64,000 bases of DNA from Euleptes europaea. Lineage: Eukaryota; Chordata; Lepidosauria; Squamata; Sphaerodactylidae. Position 1 is the first letter of the stretch, and each line of letters starts with the position of its first letter. Position numbers and translations under genes: made by a program. The notes beneath the pieces were generated by a model. That model was not told where the DNA came from, ran no database searches, and worked only from the letters and a program-made list of their open reading frames with translations. The stretch is from positions 17,070,501 through 17,134,500 of the forward strand of contig NC_079321.1 in assembly GCF_029931775.1 (NCBI RefSeq), read 5' to 3'. Below, piece after piece: positions 35,201 through 47,002 of this stretch.

Positions 35201-38200
35201 GAGGTGGTTTGCCATTGCCTTCCTCGGTGGTCTCCCATCCGAGTACTAACCAGGGCTGACTCTGCCTAGCTTCTGAGATTTGACGAGATCGGGCTATCCT
35301 GGGATATCTAGGTCAGAGCTTGAATCTAGCTGTGCTTTTCTTCAGTTACCATATTTACTCAAAAGGAAGAAAACCCTGAATGTAAGATCACCTCCTTAAA
35401 AATGTTACCCACAAACATATATGTGAATGTATGGGGGGGGGGGTTTGGCATATGTGGAAAAAAACCTAGTCTTGCATTTGAATAATACCATATTATTTTG
35501 ACACACACACAAACAATTCTCCCAAACTGAGTGATGTCAGTTGGAATTCAGTGCCCCAAAAAATTCAGATCAAAACTTCATGGACTGGATCCTAAGTACT
35601 GCCAACTGAGTGAAACCCTCAGAGAAAGCCAAGAGGCCCTGAGGAACAGTGTGGGGGGTCAAAGTGTGTGTCTGTGGGGGAGGGTGCATGCTGCCCTCTC
35701 CTCCTCCATCAATTTTGCCAGCATAATTGCTGTTACCCTGGCAGAATAGTGCCTTTGGATCAACCTTATGTAATTGACCACAAATACGAACTTGCAATAG
35801 AAACTGGATATCTATCTTATGATTTCAAAGTGAACTTTTTTCAAAAAACAAAAAACCCAGACTTATATTATTAACAAAAACGATTTAAAATTCTCTCCCC
35901 TAAAGGAAATAGTTCAGCAGCTGATAGAAAACAGTGCCACGTTCAGAGACAAGACTGAATTTGCCCAGGATAAATACATAAAGAAAAAGAAGAAAAAGTA
36001 AGTTCAGTAGTAGAAAACAGTATGTAGTGATTTGCAGGTCATCTGCCATTTAAATGCCATTGCTCTGCTTTGTTTACAGGTATGAGGCAGTCATTACAAT
36101 CATAAAGCCGTCTACACGAATTCTGTCGACAATGTACTATGCAAGAGAACCGGGGAAAATCAAGTAAGGCTTAATTTTTATTTTTTAGTCTTTTGAGAAA
36201 TATGATGTATTAAATTCCAAAGTATTTCCCTGCAACAATGAAATCTACAATATTTTTGTGTGTTTGGGGAAGAAAGTAGAGACCTACTTTAGCTTGATAG
36301 AGGTGGCAAATCTTGCTTTATTCTGGCAACTAGGAAACCTGTGCTACTAGGCTTTCTACTGGTATCAGGATTAATAACAAGTTTAGTCATTCTTTAAAAG
36401 ATGTAACGCATAAGGAAGCAGTTAGTTGACAAACTAGAACAGTATCCATTTTTGACATCATGACAAAAAATATATAAACATATTAAATATACTGGGTTAT
36501 GTAAAAGCCTGTATTATTTCTCACCAATTGGCTACACATAATCTGGAAGATTCTGAAAAATGTGTGTGCTAGATCCTCTCTGTATCCTGGGCTGAATGGG
36601 TTTGTGAAACACATACAAGATTGTGGAATTTGAGGCTTATCTCTTACAGAGTGGTTTGAGTGCTTATAGACGCGAATTCTAAAAATTCGTCTTGTCTTGT
36701 TTCTGTCTTCACAATCCAATCTAAATATTTTGCTGAATTCTTTACTTCCAAAGTTTGGAATACTTCTTATCGCTTAGAACTGTTATTACTAAAGCTGAAC
36801 TATTTGTTCAGGGCAAAATTGGCCGTATGAACAGTATCATTAAAGTAAAGCTGAACTATTAGTTGAACCAGATGTGATTTGCTGTCTTGCTGAGAGTAAG
36901 CTGTCTTATTTTTCTAGCTATTTACGATACGATACTCTAGCCCAAATGTTGACTTGGGGAAACGTCCATGCTGGGAACAAGATGATCATAATGGAAACCT
37001 GTGCAGGATTGGTGCTGGGTGCGGCAATGGAACGGATGGGGGGTAAGAAAAGGCAGCCTCGCAATACCTAGACATTGGCTTCATTTGGAACGAGAGCATT
37101 AAATTGCAAGCGTTCTGTTTTGGAACGTGTATTTGACCTTTTGGCTTCATGTGTACTTAAGGCATTCATGTTGGAAAAGCACTTGTTCAAGCACAGCATT
37201 TGGACCAGAAATATACAGCCCCATATGATTTGTTATTAGAGTCCCAAAGGAGGATAAAGGTGTTAAGCTGCTGGCGAAATCTCACTTCCCCCTTGAACTG
37301 CATTTTTTCTGGCAAGCTTACTCCATGTTCAGGTGTGCAGAATAAGCAGGTGGAAGACATTTCTTGTTCCTGCTGTAAGTAATCACTGACTGCAGTGGGC
37401 TGTTCACTGGTGAATAGTTGTTTTAAGAATAGCAGTGTGGCATAGCTGATTCAGTTAGTCCAGAACTTGGAGTTTTAAGAATAGCAGCGTGGCATAGCTG
37501 ATTCAGTTAGTCCAGAACTTGGAGTTACTTTAGATGTAGTTGAGAGTTAGGTTGTGCCTAGTGGATTCCCCTCCCCTCTGAGCATCAGAGCCCCATTTGC
37601 TGAGACAAACAGCTTTTGAAAGTCCCCTCAGTTTTAAAACGAGGCTGTCATATAAGTGAGTGTACAGCTGTTTGCAATACACAAGTCCAAAGTCTCTCTG
37701 GGCCTGCAGAACAAGTTTCACTCTCCTCTGGCTCCTAACCCCGCAGGGGTTCGATCCAAGCCTTCTGCAAATGGAGTGAGTTATTTGTAGGGAATTTTGC
37801 TGCCTCCTTAGCGTAACCCTCTCAGCTGTCTCTGAAAAAAAACACCTGCTGCTAAGTGTCAGGACCCGTGAGAACCATGTGGGGAGAGAGGGGCTGCTTT
37901 AAAAAGACAGGATTGACAGAAATCCCTCCCTCCCCTGCACTCTCACACAAGCAGAGCAGCTTCTGAAAACATAGCAGAAGCTTGTTGGGGCAGGGAGGGG
38001 GACACAAAATTTCTGCCTGTCCCCCTACCCTACAATCTTCATTGTTCCAGAGAGCCTCCCCCTCTCAGAAGACTCTTTTTCTGGGGGAGGGAGGTTGCAG
38101 TGGGAAGGCAGCAAAGGGCCTTGCGAGCAGTTGCTCCATTCATGACAAGGTTGAATTCAGTTGATTCCCTTGAACTAAGTCTGGAGCCTTGCTCTGTTGG

Positions 38201-41200
38201 GTGGAGCCTTATTCCATCAGAGGAATGCTCCTCGTTCAGTGGAAGGGGGTCATTGTATTGTAAATACTGTAAATATTATATTCAGTTCCACCAGCCTTCC
38301 TGTTGCTCATATTGATTCTAAGTAGGACTTTCTGTGGAGCCTGTTCATCTGAGTATGCATGCTGCTTGTGCGCTTGTTGAACTGCTGATCCTTGCTGATG
38401 CTTTACTTTAATGATACTGTTCATATGGCCAATTCGGCCCTGAACAATGTCACACTGAGTCCAACATTTTTTTAAAAAGTGGGGGGGAAGGAACTATCGA
38501 AATAACCTATAAGGAAATTAGTATTTTTTAATCTTAATTGCCTGGGGAAAACATTTGGTGACTGCCAGTGTAGTATTAAAATCCACCCCTGCTAAAAGAA
38601 CCCTCAGATTATCCAGTTTAGAGACAGATTCCTGAATAAAAGGCTTGATCCATCCATCTCTAGCCTCGTTGAGCAAGTCACAGCTAAACAAGGAATGCAA
38701 TCCTTCCTGATGCACTACTGCATGTATGAACTGTCCCTGTTGAAAAGTATTGTTCAGAAAGATGGGAAACCCCTTTAAAGTTGCATTTCTTTTTACATAT
38801 GTTCATCTGAGACATTCCCTGAGTAGCAGGGATGTACGAACAGGGCATTGGCTAGAGACTGTCGCAAGAGTTTAGATCCATATGAAGTTAACTGTGACTC
38901 TTGTTTGCAGGTTATGGATACATTATTCAGATGTACCCTGGAGGTGAAGCCGTTCGAGCAGCCACAAACTGTTTTGGGTTTCCAGAATCCTTTTTCCAGA
39001 CACTTTACGAGTTCCCTCTCAACAAAGTGAGAAATCTTCTCTCCGGAACATTTTCTATCAAGGTATTGCCTTCAGAGTCTGAAGAGAACATCCCATTGGC
39101 AGAAGAAAGCAATGGGTCATTGGATGAGAAGGAACTTTCCACACAAGAAACGGATATGGAATGCGGTACCGAGATAGCGACGGAGTCCAGTCCACCTGAC
39201 GAACAAGAAATGGTGGATATTCCTACCGATGGGGAGGCATTGGAAGATAATAAAGCAAAGGGAACTGTAAGTCGAGTGACCAGTTTTCTTACATGCTATA
39301 ATTTTAAGGATCTATACAAACGCTACTTGTGAAAACTGCCCCCAAAGGGAGCTTATAGTTTTAGTTACTGTGTCATCCTAGTTTATGGTTGATTTCAGGA
39401 CCTTTTGATAAAATGCTGAATTCTCTAATAATTCTTTCAGGGGATTGTTCACACTCTCAAGGTGTCAATGATCAAAGACTGTTAAATAAAAGAAAATACT
39501 GTGACAGTGTTATTGCGTTAAGCATGATTGGCTTTGCCTGCGTCTTCTATAAAGTTTGTATCTCTGGTACCTGGCATTCACTGTTATGGTACACATGGCC
39601 CGGCCCAGCCGAGTGACATTTATGTCATATCCGGCCTGCATAACAAATGAGTTTGACACCCCTGCTTTAAGTGAACTGCCACGGTGCCTGCACATACTGG
39701 TCCATTGCAGAGGCTGCTATTGGTAGCTACTGGGGGTACCTTTTGTCTCCCTCAGCAAATCTATTTTCATGATAGAATGCATGTGATACAGCAACATCAT
39801 TCAAGCTAAGGCAATGCGGGTCTTATAACTGCCTAGATGGGAGAATCCCCGGACACCCCTCCCCCAGATTATATTATCATGAAAGGAGGAAGTCAGGACA
39901 TGAGCATAACGAAATATAACCAAGCCACTCTTCAAAACAATTTAAACTCTACGGTGAGACCATCACGCAAGAGATTTGTTTTCCGTGTGTTGATACCCCT
40001 AAAGTTGCATAAAAAGATTTTCTGTAGCTCCTTGGTTGCGACTGCTACTTAAAACTTCTAAAAATTATAACTCGTGTCCTTCTCAGATGCGTGACAAACA
40101 AAGGAAACAAGAGGAAAGGAGGAAAAAGTTGATAGAAACCGCAGCCTTGTTGAGAGACAAAGATGCTGATGGGTGAGTTTGATTATATAATACAAAATAT
40201 TTTGCCAGAAGCCATGTCTTGTTTCCATTTCAGAAGCTCAAACAGAATAGATCTATGTAGTCTTCTGCCAAAGCAGAGCAGGCCAGTCTATCCTTTATGT
40301 TCTCAGTCAGCACTAAATTCTGGTGGTACAGGGTGACAACCTCAGTTTCAGTGGCTAAGATCACCCCGTCTCAAGTTTCACACTTCACCCACTGTTGTTC
40401 CAGCCTCTTCTTATGACTGCCCCATTTCCTTCCCCAGTAACTTCACTACTAAACATGGTTGAGAGTAATTGGGGATATCAGTGAATTTCCGTCGGGATAT
40501 CGAGTTTCTGTGGTAGAGTGGGATCGGCCAGATTCTGGTTCGACTCACTAACCTAGGCACCACACTGTAGCAGTAATGTCACTATTTACCTGTGGCACCG
40601 GAGTATTGTGATATTTCTTGATGTCTTTGCTGTGCTGATCCACCCTCGACTAACCTTGAGGACTTTATCCCCATCCCTTTTTGAATTGGTGGTGGAGGAA
40701 AGTCCCGCCAGGTCACAGCCGACTTACGGCGACCCTGTTGAGTTTTCAAGACAAGAGACATTCAGAGGTGGTTTGCCATTGCCTGCCTTTGCGTAGTAGC
40801 CCTGAACTTCCTTGGTGGTCTCCCATCCAAGTACTAACGAGGGCTGACCCTGCTTAGCTTCCAAGATCTGATGAGATCAGGCTAGCATGCACCCTCCATG
40901 TCAGGGCCCTTTATGAAGTACCAGTCTGACATTGCCTTTCCTTATCTAATAAACTATGATACTTGTGGAACAGTATTTTCTCACATCCTTTCTGCAGCTG
41001 CAGAGTGTCTGCCCCTCACCCACCACAAAAAAATTCTGCTCTGGGGGGTCAGAGAGCCTGCATGAACAGCCCAGAGCAGGGTGGGGGGAATCTGCTGTGA
41101 GAGGAAAGAATTTGTGGGAAATTACCTTCCCCCCAGAGGCACACAGCAGGACCTGACCATAGGTGGAAGCTGATTTCAGGACACAAGCCATTACTCTCTT

Positions 41201-43053
41201 AATTGATGTTTTGGGAGATGTAGCTAACGTGTGTACCCCTTTCTCTTGCAGTTTAATTGTAGCCAGTCGATTCCATCCAGTGCCTGTATTACTCTCGTTA
41301 TTAGAATTTGTTGCTCCCTCAAGGCCTATCGTTGTCTACTGCCAATATAAAGAGGTGAATCCAATACTATTTTTTTCTTACTTCTTGAGGTTTTCGAGTT
41401 CGTTTAACCATTTGTTTCCCCTCATTTATCTCTTAGCCGTTACTGGAATGCTACACAAAACTGAGAGAGAGGGGCGGTGTTATTAATCTAAAGCTTTCCG
41501 AAACCTGGTTACGCAACTATCAGGTAAGAAAACTCAATGAAGGAATTGATTACGTTCCCCCAGTCACTCAGCTGTAACTTGTGGACACAATATTTGAAAT
41601 GTTTTGATATAGGCACCATTCTCAGAAAATGAAATGCTGCTCTTAGTCCAAGCAGGAAAAATGCCATTACTCAATAATGTTAGTCGGTGCTTGTCTGAAG
41701 AAAACAGAATAAGGAAAGTACTGGGGTCATGGTTAAAGCAAACAGAAACCTGTCATTATTTAGTGAGGCTTTCCTGTAGTTCACTGGTTTCTTTAAGTGT
41801 TCTGAGGTTTCCTCCAGTTGACAAAAAGCTATTCTATAGGAGTTGTACTTTGGAGGAGGATGTGTTTCAGTGGTAGAGCAGCTGTTTTGCTTGCAGAGGT
41901 CTCTGGATCTATCACAAGAATCTCCAGCTTAAAGGAACTTGGGTGGCAGGTCTGTGAAGGGTCCTCTCTTACCTGAGAGTCTGGGGAGCAACCATGAGCT
42001 TGAGCAGATGGTTCTTGGCTTACATAAAACATCTGTATAAGACAGGGTACTAGTGAACCTAGTAAAAGGTTGGGCTGTATCCTGAATCCAGTGACCAGTT
42101 TTGATTGGAGGCGCTCCCATGCGCACACATCAGTTCCCTACCTGTATTTCCAAAATGGTGTCGACAATTTTCTGGAAACCCCTATGATGTCATTCTGACA
42201 AATACGTCTCTAGTTTCTGTAACCGTGTCCAACTGCTGAGTGTTCGAGACTGTACACTTTTTAAAGATGAAGAACATCAGCCTTGTAGAGTAAGGGTTGG
42301 ATCCTGCCAGTATTTTCTGGTGGTGACAGAAAGAAGAGGGTCCCCTTGACTTCCAAAAAAGATTATGATGGTGGTCTTGGGTTCAGCGTGGACAAAAGCC
42401 ATATGGAAGGGGGGCTGCAGCAAGCAGAGGGAATCAGGCGAGATTGAAGAAGAAGAAGAGTTGGTTTTTATATGCCGACTTTCTCTACCACTTAAGGCAG
42501 AATCAAACCGGCTTACAATCACCTTCCTTCCTCCTCCCCACAACAGACACCCTGTGAGGTAGGTGAGGCTGAGAGAGCATGACTTGCCCAAGATCACCCA
42601 GCTGGTTTCGTGTGTAGGAGTGGGGAAACAAATCCAGTTCACCAGATTAGCCTCCGCTGCTCATGTGGAGGAGTGGGGAATCAAGCCAGGTTCTCCAGAT
42701 CAGACTCCACCGCTCCAAACCACCACTCTTAACCACTACTCCATGCTGGCTCTCCAGGAGGGAAGGCTGCTGAAATCCAACTCTTAAGGGTTTTTCCTTT
42801 TTCTCCATCTGTTCTAGATAGTCTTGGTGATGCTGACATGTGCCATTTCTTGTTCTTTGTAAAGGTCTTGCCAGATCGAAGTCACCCCAAATTGACCATG
42901 AGTAGCGGCGGAGGGTACCTGTTGACAGGCATCACTGTAATAAATGAAAATCTAAAAATTGATGACTGCTCAGAAGAGAAAACTGAAGAACCAACATCCA
43001 AAAAACGTAAACTTCAAGAGCCGCCAGCACTCAAAGAAGACATTTTCCTTTAA
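29217..43053 (+). CDS. TRMT6: TRMT6, non-catalytic subunit of tRNA m1A58 methyltransferase (complete)
   Basis: TRMT6 pairs with TRMT61A in the nucleus to bind tRNA and make 1-methyladenosine at position 58; TRMT61A holds the SAM site. Exons: 29217-29323, 32698-32825, 34156-34265, 35906-35997, 36080-36163, 36918-37042, 38911-39266, 40087-40172, 41252-41354, 41437-41523, 42865-43053. All borders are GT/AG and phases agree, giving 1467 nt (488 codons plus stop) against 497 in human. The core matches human closely (FEKQWFYLDN, DDGKSQKLTQDDIKALK-like, YYAREPGKI, METCAGLVLGA, FPLNKV, VASRFHP, VVYCQYKE, SETWLRNYQ, VLPDRSHPKL). The variable acidic segment in exon 7 and the KKRKL tail differ. The start sits in the GC-rich promoter. 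Confidence 0.96.
29763..29910 (+). mobile_element. Solo hammerhead-type PLE unit inside BovB
   Basis: A 148-bp insertion is bounded by perfect 13-bp repeats ATTGAAGAAAGCT (29750-29762, 29911-29923). It starts with a hammerhead-like core and ends in the '...agactaacacggccaccc' tail. It is the third level of a nest: BovB, BovB, PLE unit. Confidence 0.85.
29780..29807 (+). ncRNA. Hammerhead-like core, second PLE family
   Basis: CTGAAGA (29780-29786), stem II with GTGAG...CTCAC arms, then GAAA (29804-29807). The following short stem III is imperfect ('gctcatac'), so this copy is probably decayed. It differs from the 10-15 kb family in stem II and tail. Confidence 0.6.
30650..30752 (-). mobile_element. 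SINE family C fragment
   Basis: Carries 'catcacctactacttgacct' and the head 'gggattgaacctgggat...ctgcatgcaaagc'. It is truncated at both ends. Confidence 0.65.
30930..31124 (-). mobile_element. SINE family F
   Basis: The minus strand runs from a tRNA-like head ('tggtgtagtggtttgaatgt', box B 'TGGATTCAAATCC') to a short tail. It is collinear with 46084-46308. Confidence 0.72.
31509..31735 (+). mobile_element. 5S-rRNA-derived SINE, plus orientation
   Basis: The head matches 5S rRNA: 'tcggctgctaagcaggatca', then 'gttagcacttggatgggaga', which holds the 5S internal promoter region. The tail 'cttgaaaaccctttggggtc' follows. It is too diverged to be a 5S gene. Confidence 0.82.
31760..31970 (-). mobile_element. 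SINE family C, full length
   Basis: Mirror of 7149-7357, with box B and box A ('gctctaccactgagcca' as plus strand) intact. Confidence 0.85.
33166..33363 (-). mobile_element. SINE family C
   Basis: Collinear with 31760-31970, with a small deletion near 33297 that removes part of the box B region. Confidence 0.82.
34277..34590 (+). mobile_element. SINE family B, long form
   Basis: It starts 'gccagcgtggtgtagtggtt' 11 bp after TRMT6 exon 3 (ends 34265). It has the duplicated 'actcctccacatga' segment and ends 'ccaactcttcttctt'. Confidence 0.85.
35040..35124 (+). mobile_element. PLE unit remnant with hammerhead-like core
   Basis: CTGATGA (35043-35049) and CGAAAGC (GAAA 35067-35070) are the right distance apart. 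Stem II has mismatches. The tail 'gtctgtaagttgctactgga' matches the family of 29763. Confidence 0.62.
35130..35312 (-). mobile_element. 5S-rRNA-derived SINE
   Basis: The plus strand holds 'ggtctcccatccgagtacta', the reverse complement of the 5S rRNA promoter core, and 'tgacgagatcgggct'. The tail faces left. It directly abuts the PLE remnant. Confidence 0.82.
37421..37524. repeat. Tandem duplication, two 52-bp units
   Basis: Units at 37421-37472 and 37473-37524 ('ttttaagaatagcagtgtgg...') differ by about one base. It lies in the intron between TRMT6 exons 6 and 7. Confidence 0.85.
38515..38760 (-). mobile_element. LINE ORF2 C-terminal fragment (family unclear)
   Basis: The minus frame contains WIKPFIQES, LRVLLAGVDFNTTLAVTKCF and AIKI, resembling the C-terminal tail of a LINE reverse-transcriptase protein seen in reptile genomes. 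A second fragment, probably of the same kind, is at 43930-44355. Confidence 0.45.
38911..39266 (+). CDS. TRMT6: TRMT6 exon 7 (largest; core plus acidic linker)
   Basis: The exon begins GYGYIIQMYPGGEAVRAATN and runs through FPLNKV into a Glu/Ser-rich linker ending NKAKGT. The linker is the least conserved part of the family. It joins in frame to the basic helix MRDKQRKQEERRKK of exon 8. Confidence 0.93.
39592..39668 (-). mobile_element. hAT-like MITE end
   Basis: The minus strand begins 'caggggtgtcaaactcattt' and continues 'ggccggatatgacat', a well-known hAT-derived repeat terminus. Only one end is present. Confidence 0.6.
40692..40897 (-). mobile_element. 5S-rRNA-derived SINE
   Basis: Contains 'ggtctcccatccaagtacta' and 'agcttccaagatctgatgag', close to 5S rRNA reversed, with the 'cggcgaccctgttga' tail on the left. 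Confidence 0.85.
41856..42040 (+). mobile_element. SINE family C, old copy
   Basis: The head 'tttcagtggtagagcagctg' is clear and the body diverged. It lies in the TRMT6 intron before the last exon. Confidence 0.6.
42446..42753 (-). mobile_element. SINE family B
   Basis: Collinear with 15588-15887 and ending in the tRNA-like head 'taaccactactccatgctgg'. Confidence 0.85.
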
Positions 43054-43710
43054 TTCCTTCGGACATGAATTGCCTTATGCTCCATTGCTAACCGTATTTA
43101 AGAGCACAGAAAAATATACATGCCTATCAGTGGCTGCCAGAAACAGAGGAAATGTATTTCAGGAGAGGCTGTAAAGAGGCTTTTAAATAGTAGGATGCTT
43201 TGCTGTCCAAACCAATCCATAGTTTCAAACATACATTTTAATGTCCAGGTATTGAAAAAAATGAACTAGAAAAAATGCTCTTTCTAGAGTTGTTGCGGAA
43301 GTTGTCAGGTTCTCCCATTTTGTTAAAAATAATGGAATTTGAATTTAAGCAAGAGAGTTGTTCCTAAGTGCACTGGCACCTTCTTCTGATGAGAAAATGG
43401 TACCACCTCTGACACCTTTTTACAAGGTGAAATGAGTATTGCAAAAGTTCATTACGGATGGACATAGAGTACTGTTGACGTGAGAACAGCCTGTCTTTTT
43501 ATCCTTTACTTCTGAAAGCAAGGACTAAGAATCCTTGGGTGTATGTTGTAAATTTCAAAATGCAAATAGTTTAATTTTTTGCTAACTTTTTTCATGAAAG
43601 TTGGTTTGCCTTCTTCCTTTTTTTAAAAAAAGTGTGATGGCTTTTTGTATTATGTAGGATTTATGATCTGTAAATTTGCATTTCAATAAAGTCTAACATT
43701 TTTTTAAAAA
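43054..43710 (+). other. TRMT6: TRMT6 3' UTR
   Basis: AT-rich sequence from the stop codon to just past a canonical AATAAA at 43685-43690. No other feature seen. Confidence 0.75.
43685..43690 (+). terminator. TRMT6: TRMT6 polyadenylation signal
   Basis: AATAAA, 632 bp after the stop codon, followed by a T-rich stretch. Confidence 0.75.
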
Positions 43711-43929
43711 CGAGTGATTTTCTTCTGAGCACACAAAGGTGCTTATAGGAGGGAAACATGAACATACTGTGTTTGGTACTGGGATTCTGAGCCACAGCCC
43801 CTCCCCATAATCTGGAGGAAGGCTTCTTAGGCTGGTGGAAGTCCTAAGCAAAATGGTAGGGGATAGGCCAATGGGTACCTTACTTTTACTTTAATGATTC
43901 TGCTGAAAGGACCAATAGGCCTTAAGCAG

Positions 43930-44355
43930 GCCCACACTAAAGCCCAATGGCCAAAATATTTAATATATTTCCCTTATCCTTTAAAATAGGCAGCCAAAGT
44001 ATATATACATTTTGCAATCTTTACCATCTCAGATGGTATTTTAAAAATGTCAGGAAGGGTGAGTGCCTTCTTTCCATTATCAAATGACTCAAACAGTTTT
44101 TGTCTATCAACCTCAAATAATGGACAATGAAAAAAACAGTGACTTATTGTACTTATGCTACCGGACCCACAAGGGCAGATCCTATTGGAAAATGAAACTT
44201 TATTAAATCTGCCTTTCTGTTCAGGTGACAGCAGAGCATTCCATCGGGCCATCGTATAGGCTCTCCTGTACTTGGGAATGGTACTCCATACTTTGTGGGA
44301 AAATACCCAAGAGGGTGGAGCAAACTCTCCATGCTCTATTGTACACACTATTGCG
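43930..44355 (-). mobile_element. LINE ORF2 C-terminal fragment with Cys/His motif
   Basis: The minus frame reads RAYTMARWNALLSPEQKGRF, then CPCGSGSISTISHCFFHCPL, a C-x-C...H...C knuckle found at the end of several LINE proteins. The start is ragged and the family is uncertain. Confidence 0.55.
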
Positions 44356-44670
44356 ATCTAATAAAATCAAGCTTTTTTTACTCTGAGTTGTTTCCCTACA
44401 GGGAAACTGGAGTGTTCAAGAGGATTTTTCCTCTTTTGCTCATATTATATTCTTTCCACCTCCACTAGCAACAACTCTTTTGAACGGTATTTTTCTCTGA
44501 AGCCGAACCCTAAGCATAGCCTAATTTCTTTCACGCTACCTCATAACATTTTTATCCTGCCCTTCTTCCAAGGGGCTCAGTGTGCGAGGAAAGCTGAGTG
44601 CATTTCATGACTTGTGTGGGGGATTTGAATGCTGCTCTCTCCAGTCTTAGACTGACACCCTAATAAATGA

Positions 44671-44936
44671 GAGGGAAGTGGACATGTTCCTGGAGGAGAG
44701 GGCTATTCATGGCTACTAGTCAAAATGGATATTAGTCATGATGCATATCTATTCTCTCCAGGATCAGAGGAGCATGCCTGTTATATTAGGTGCTGTGGAA
44801 CACAGGCAGGATAATGCTGCTGCAGTCATCTTGTTTGTAAGCTTCCTAGAGGCACCTGGTTGGCCACTGTGTGAACAGTCTGCTGGACTTGATGGGCCTT
44901 GGTCTGATCCAGCATGGCCTTTCTTATGTTCTTATG
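44671..44936 (+). mobile_element. CR1 3' UTR fragment, same subfamily as 7400-9994
   Basis: From 'gagggaagtggacatgttcc' to the 'cttatgttcttatg' terminus it is collinear with 9720-9994. Confidence 0.85.
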
Positions 44937-45484
44937 AGTCAGTGTGGCAGAGACTTGTGGCCGGAAAAGCTTGTCTTGCATTTCTGCGACGTACTACCCA
45001 TAAACTAAATTCCAGACAGCTTGACTATTTTCCAGTGAGCCCTAAATTTGTGCATACAGAATGAGGTTGTAGACTCCTGAGTGGCAAGCCGGCAGTAGCG
45101 CTTATGTGGCAGGTTGGACATGTAACTTCTGAATACTCGTGTTTAAAAAAAAAAAATTCTTGAGAGTCAAACATAAAACTAGCCTATCAGGAAAAAGTTC
45201 TACCTGAACTTGGTCAGTGTTCTTGCTACTTTTCTACTTGCAGGGATTTTTAATGGAAAACATGTCGAAGTGTGATTTCTCCTGGCCTCTTAGGTTCTGA
45301 AGTTGTTCAAGCCATTCACTTGTCACATTTCCATCTCAGTGTGCTATATATATAGGCTGGGCCTAGTTTCCATGGATTTTAATGGCACTTCTGAATAAGC
45401 ATGCTTAGTAATGCCTCTATACCAAATTTTTCCTCTTTGTGTCTGCGCCAGTTGTGATGTATCTGTTGGGATTTTTCCCCCCGG

Positions 45485-46010
45485 AAGGGCTGCAATGTAG
45501 AGGATGGTGCCAAGTTGTTTTCTGTTGCCCAGAAGGTCAGACCAGAACCAACGGGTTGAAATGAAATCAAAAGGGTTTCCGGCTAAACGTTAGGAAGAAC
45601 TTTCTGACCATTAGAGCAGTTCCTCAGTGGAACAGGCTTCCTTGGGAGGTGGTGGGCTCTCCTCCTTTGGAAGATTTTAAGCAGAGGCTAGATGGCCATC
45701 TGTCAGCAATGCTGATTCTGTGAACTTAGGCAGATCATGTGAGGGATGGCAGGAAGGGTTGCGTCAATGTTTGGTTCTCGTGGCCCTTTCTTACATGCCC
45801 AGGGTAATGCCGATTACCACTTTGGGTTCAAGAAGCAATTTTCTTCCAGGCCAGATTGGCCAGGGATCCTGGAGGGTTTCTGTTACCATCTTCTGGCCAT
45901 GGAGTAGGGGTCACTGGGGTTTGGAGAGGAGGTATTTGTGAATTCCCTGCATTTAGGGGGTTGAGCTAGACAACCCTGTTGGCCCCTTCCAACTCTATGA
46001 TTCTATGATT
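45485..46010 (+). mobile_element. CR1 3' fragment, second subfamily
   Basis: It contains 'gaacaggcttccttgggagg' and 'gatggccatctgtcagcaat' and ends 'ctatgattctatgatt', the classic amniote CR1 octamer terminus. It differs from the 'ttcttatg' type. Confidence 0.85.
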
Positions 46011-46083
46011 CCCAGTGTATGATTGTTGCTTATTTTTTATTATTGTGGCTGATTTTAATTATTGTTGCTTTTTGTTTTTTTAT

Positions 46084-46308
46084 TACTTTATTTATACCCT
46101 ACTTCCCCCCCCCCCCATGGGAACCCATACTGGCTTACAACATTCCCTCATTCTCCATTTTATCCTCACAACCATTCCTGTGAGGTAGGTTAGGCTGAGA
46201 GTGTGTGACTGGCCCAAGGTCACCCAACGAGTCTCCATGGCAGAGTGGGGGATCCAAACCTTCCAGATCCTAGTCTAACACTCTAACCACTACAGCATGC
46301 TGGCTCTC
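46084..46308 (-). mobile_element. SINE family F
   Basis: It runs from 'tttatttataccctacttcc' through a C-run to a tRNA-like head 'ctaaccactacagcatgctg' (plus-strand letters). Confidence 0.75.
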
Positions 46309-46723
46309 ATTGCATGTCAGAATGTCTTTATTTTTCAGGGTTGGAATGAGGCCTCGGGGAAGGCTGGCTAGATAATTCCAGCCTGCTGGAGGTTGTCAGT
46401 TGGGAAGAAAGAATAAATGCCCCCCAACCAATTCTGTTTACATTTGCAGGGAACTTTCACACGTTTGCCAGCAAAGCCTGTGGCTCAGCGGTCACATATG
46501 CTGTTGCCAGCTTTAAAATTAATGCAGCGACAAGACATGGGTTATTTTACCCTCCAATGGTGCATAGCCATCAGTGTAAAACAGCTCCCAAAGTGTGATT
46601 ATTCTCCACAGTAACGTAACAACTCAATGCGATAACTCACTGTTGGATGTACTTTCATCGTGGGCAGTGTTCTGGTTGTATACTCAAAACTCCGGAAATA
46701 TACACAGTATGCAGAAGCTCATA

Positions 46724-47002
46724 GAACCCTAGAAGCTAAAATGACTCAACTGAGGCTATCGTATTTTGGTCACATTATGAGAAGACAAGAGTCACTGGAA
46801 AAGACAGCCAGGCTAGGGGAAGTGGAGGGCAGCAGGAAAAGAGGAAGACCACACGAGAGATCGATTGGCTCAATCAATGAAGCCACAGCCCTCAACTTGC
46901 AAGATCTGAGCAAGGCTGTCAAAGATAGGACATTTTGGAGGACATTGATTCATAGGGTTGCCATGAGTTGGAGGTGACTTGACGGCACTTAACACACACA
47001 CA
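46724..47002 (+). mobile_element. BovB (RTE) LINE 3' end
   Basis: Encodes LEAKMTQLRLSYFGHIMRRQ and INEATALNLQDLSKAVKDRT, then ends 'gacggcacttaacacacaca'. It is closely similar to 30045-30300. Confidence 0.85.

Noticed and set aside
40400-40690. Possible extra TRMT6 exon
   Set aside because: Exons 8 and 9 join in phase and match human; no conserved protein lies between them.
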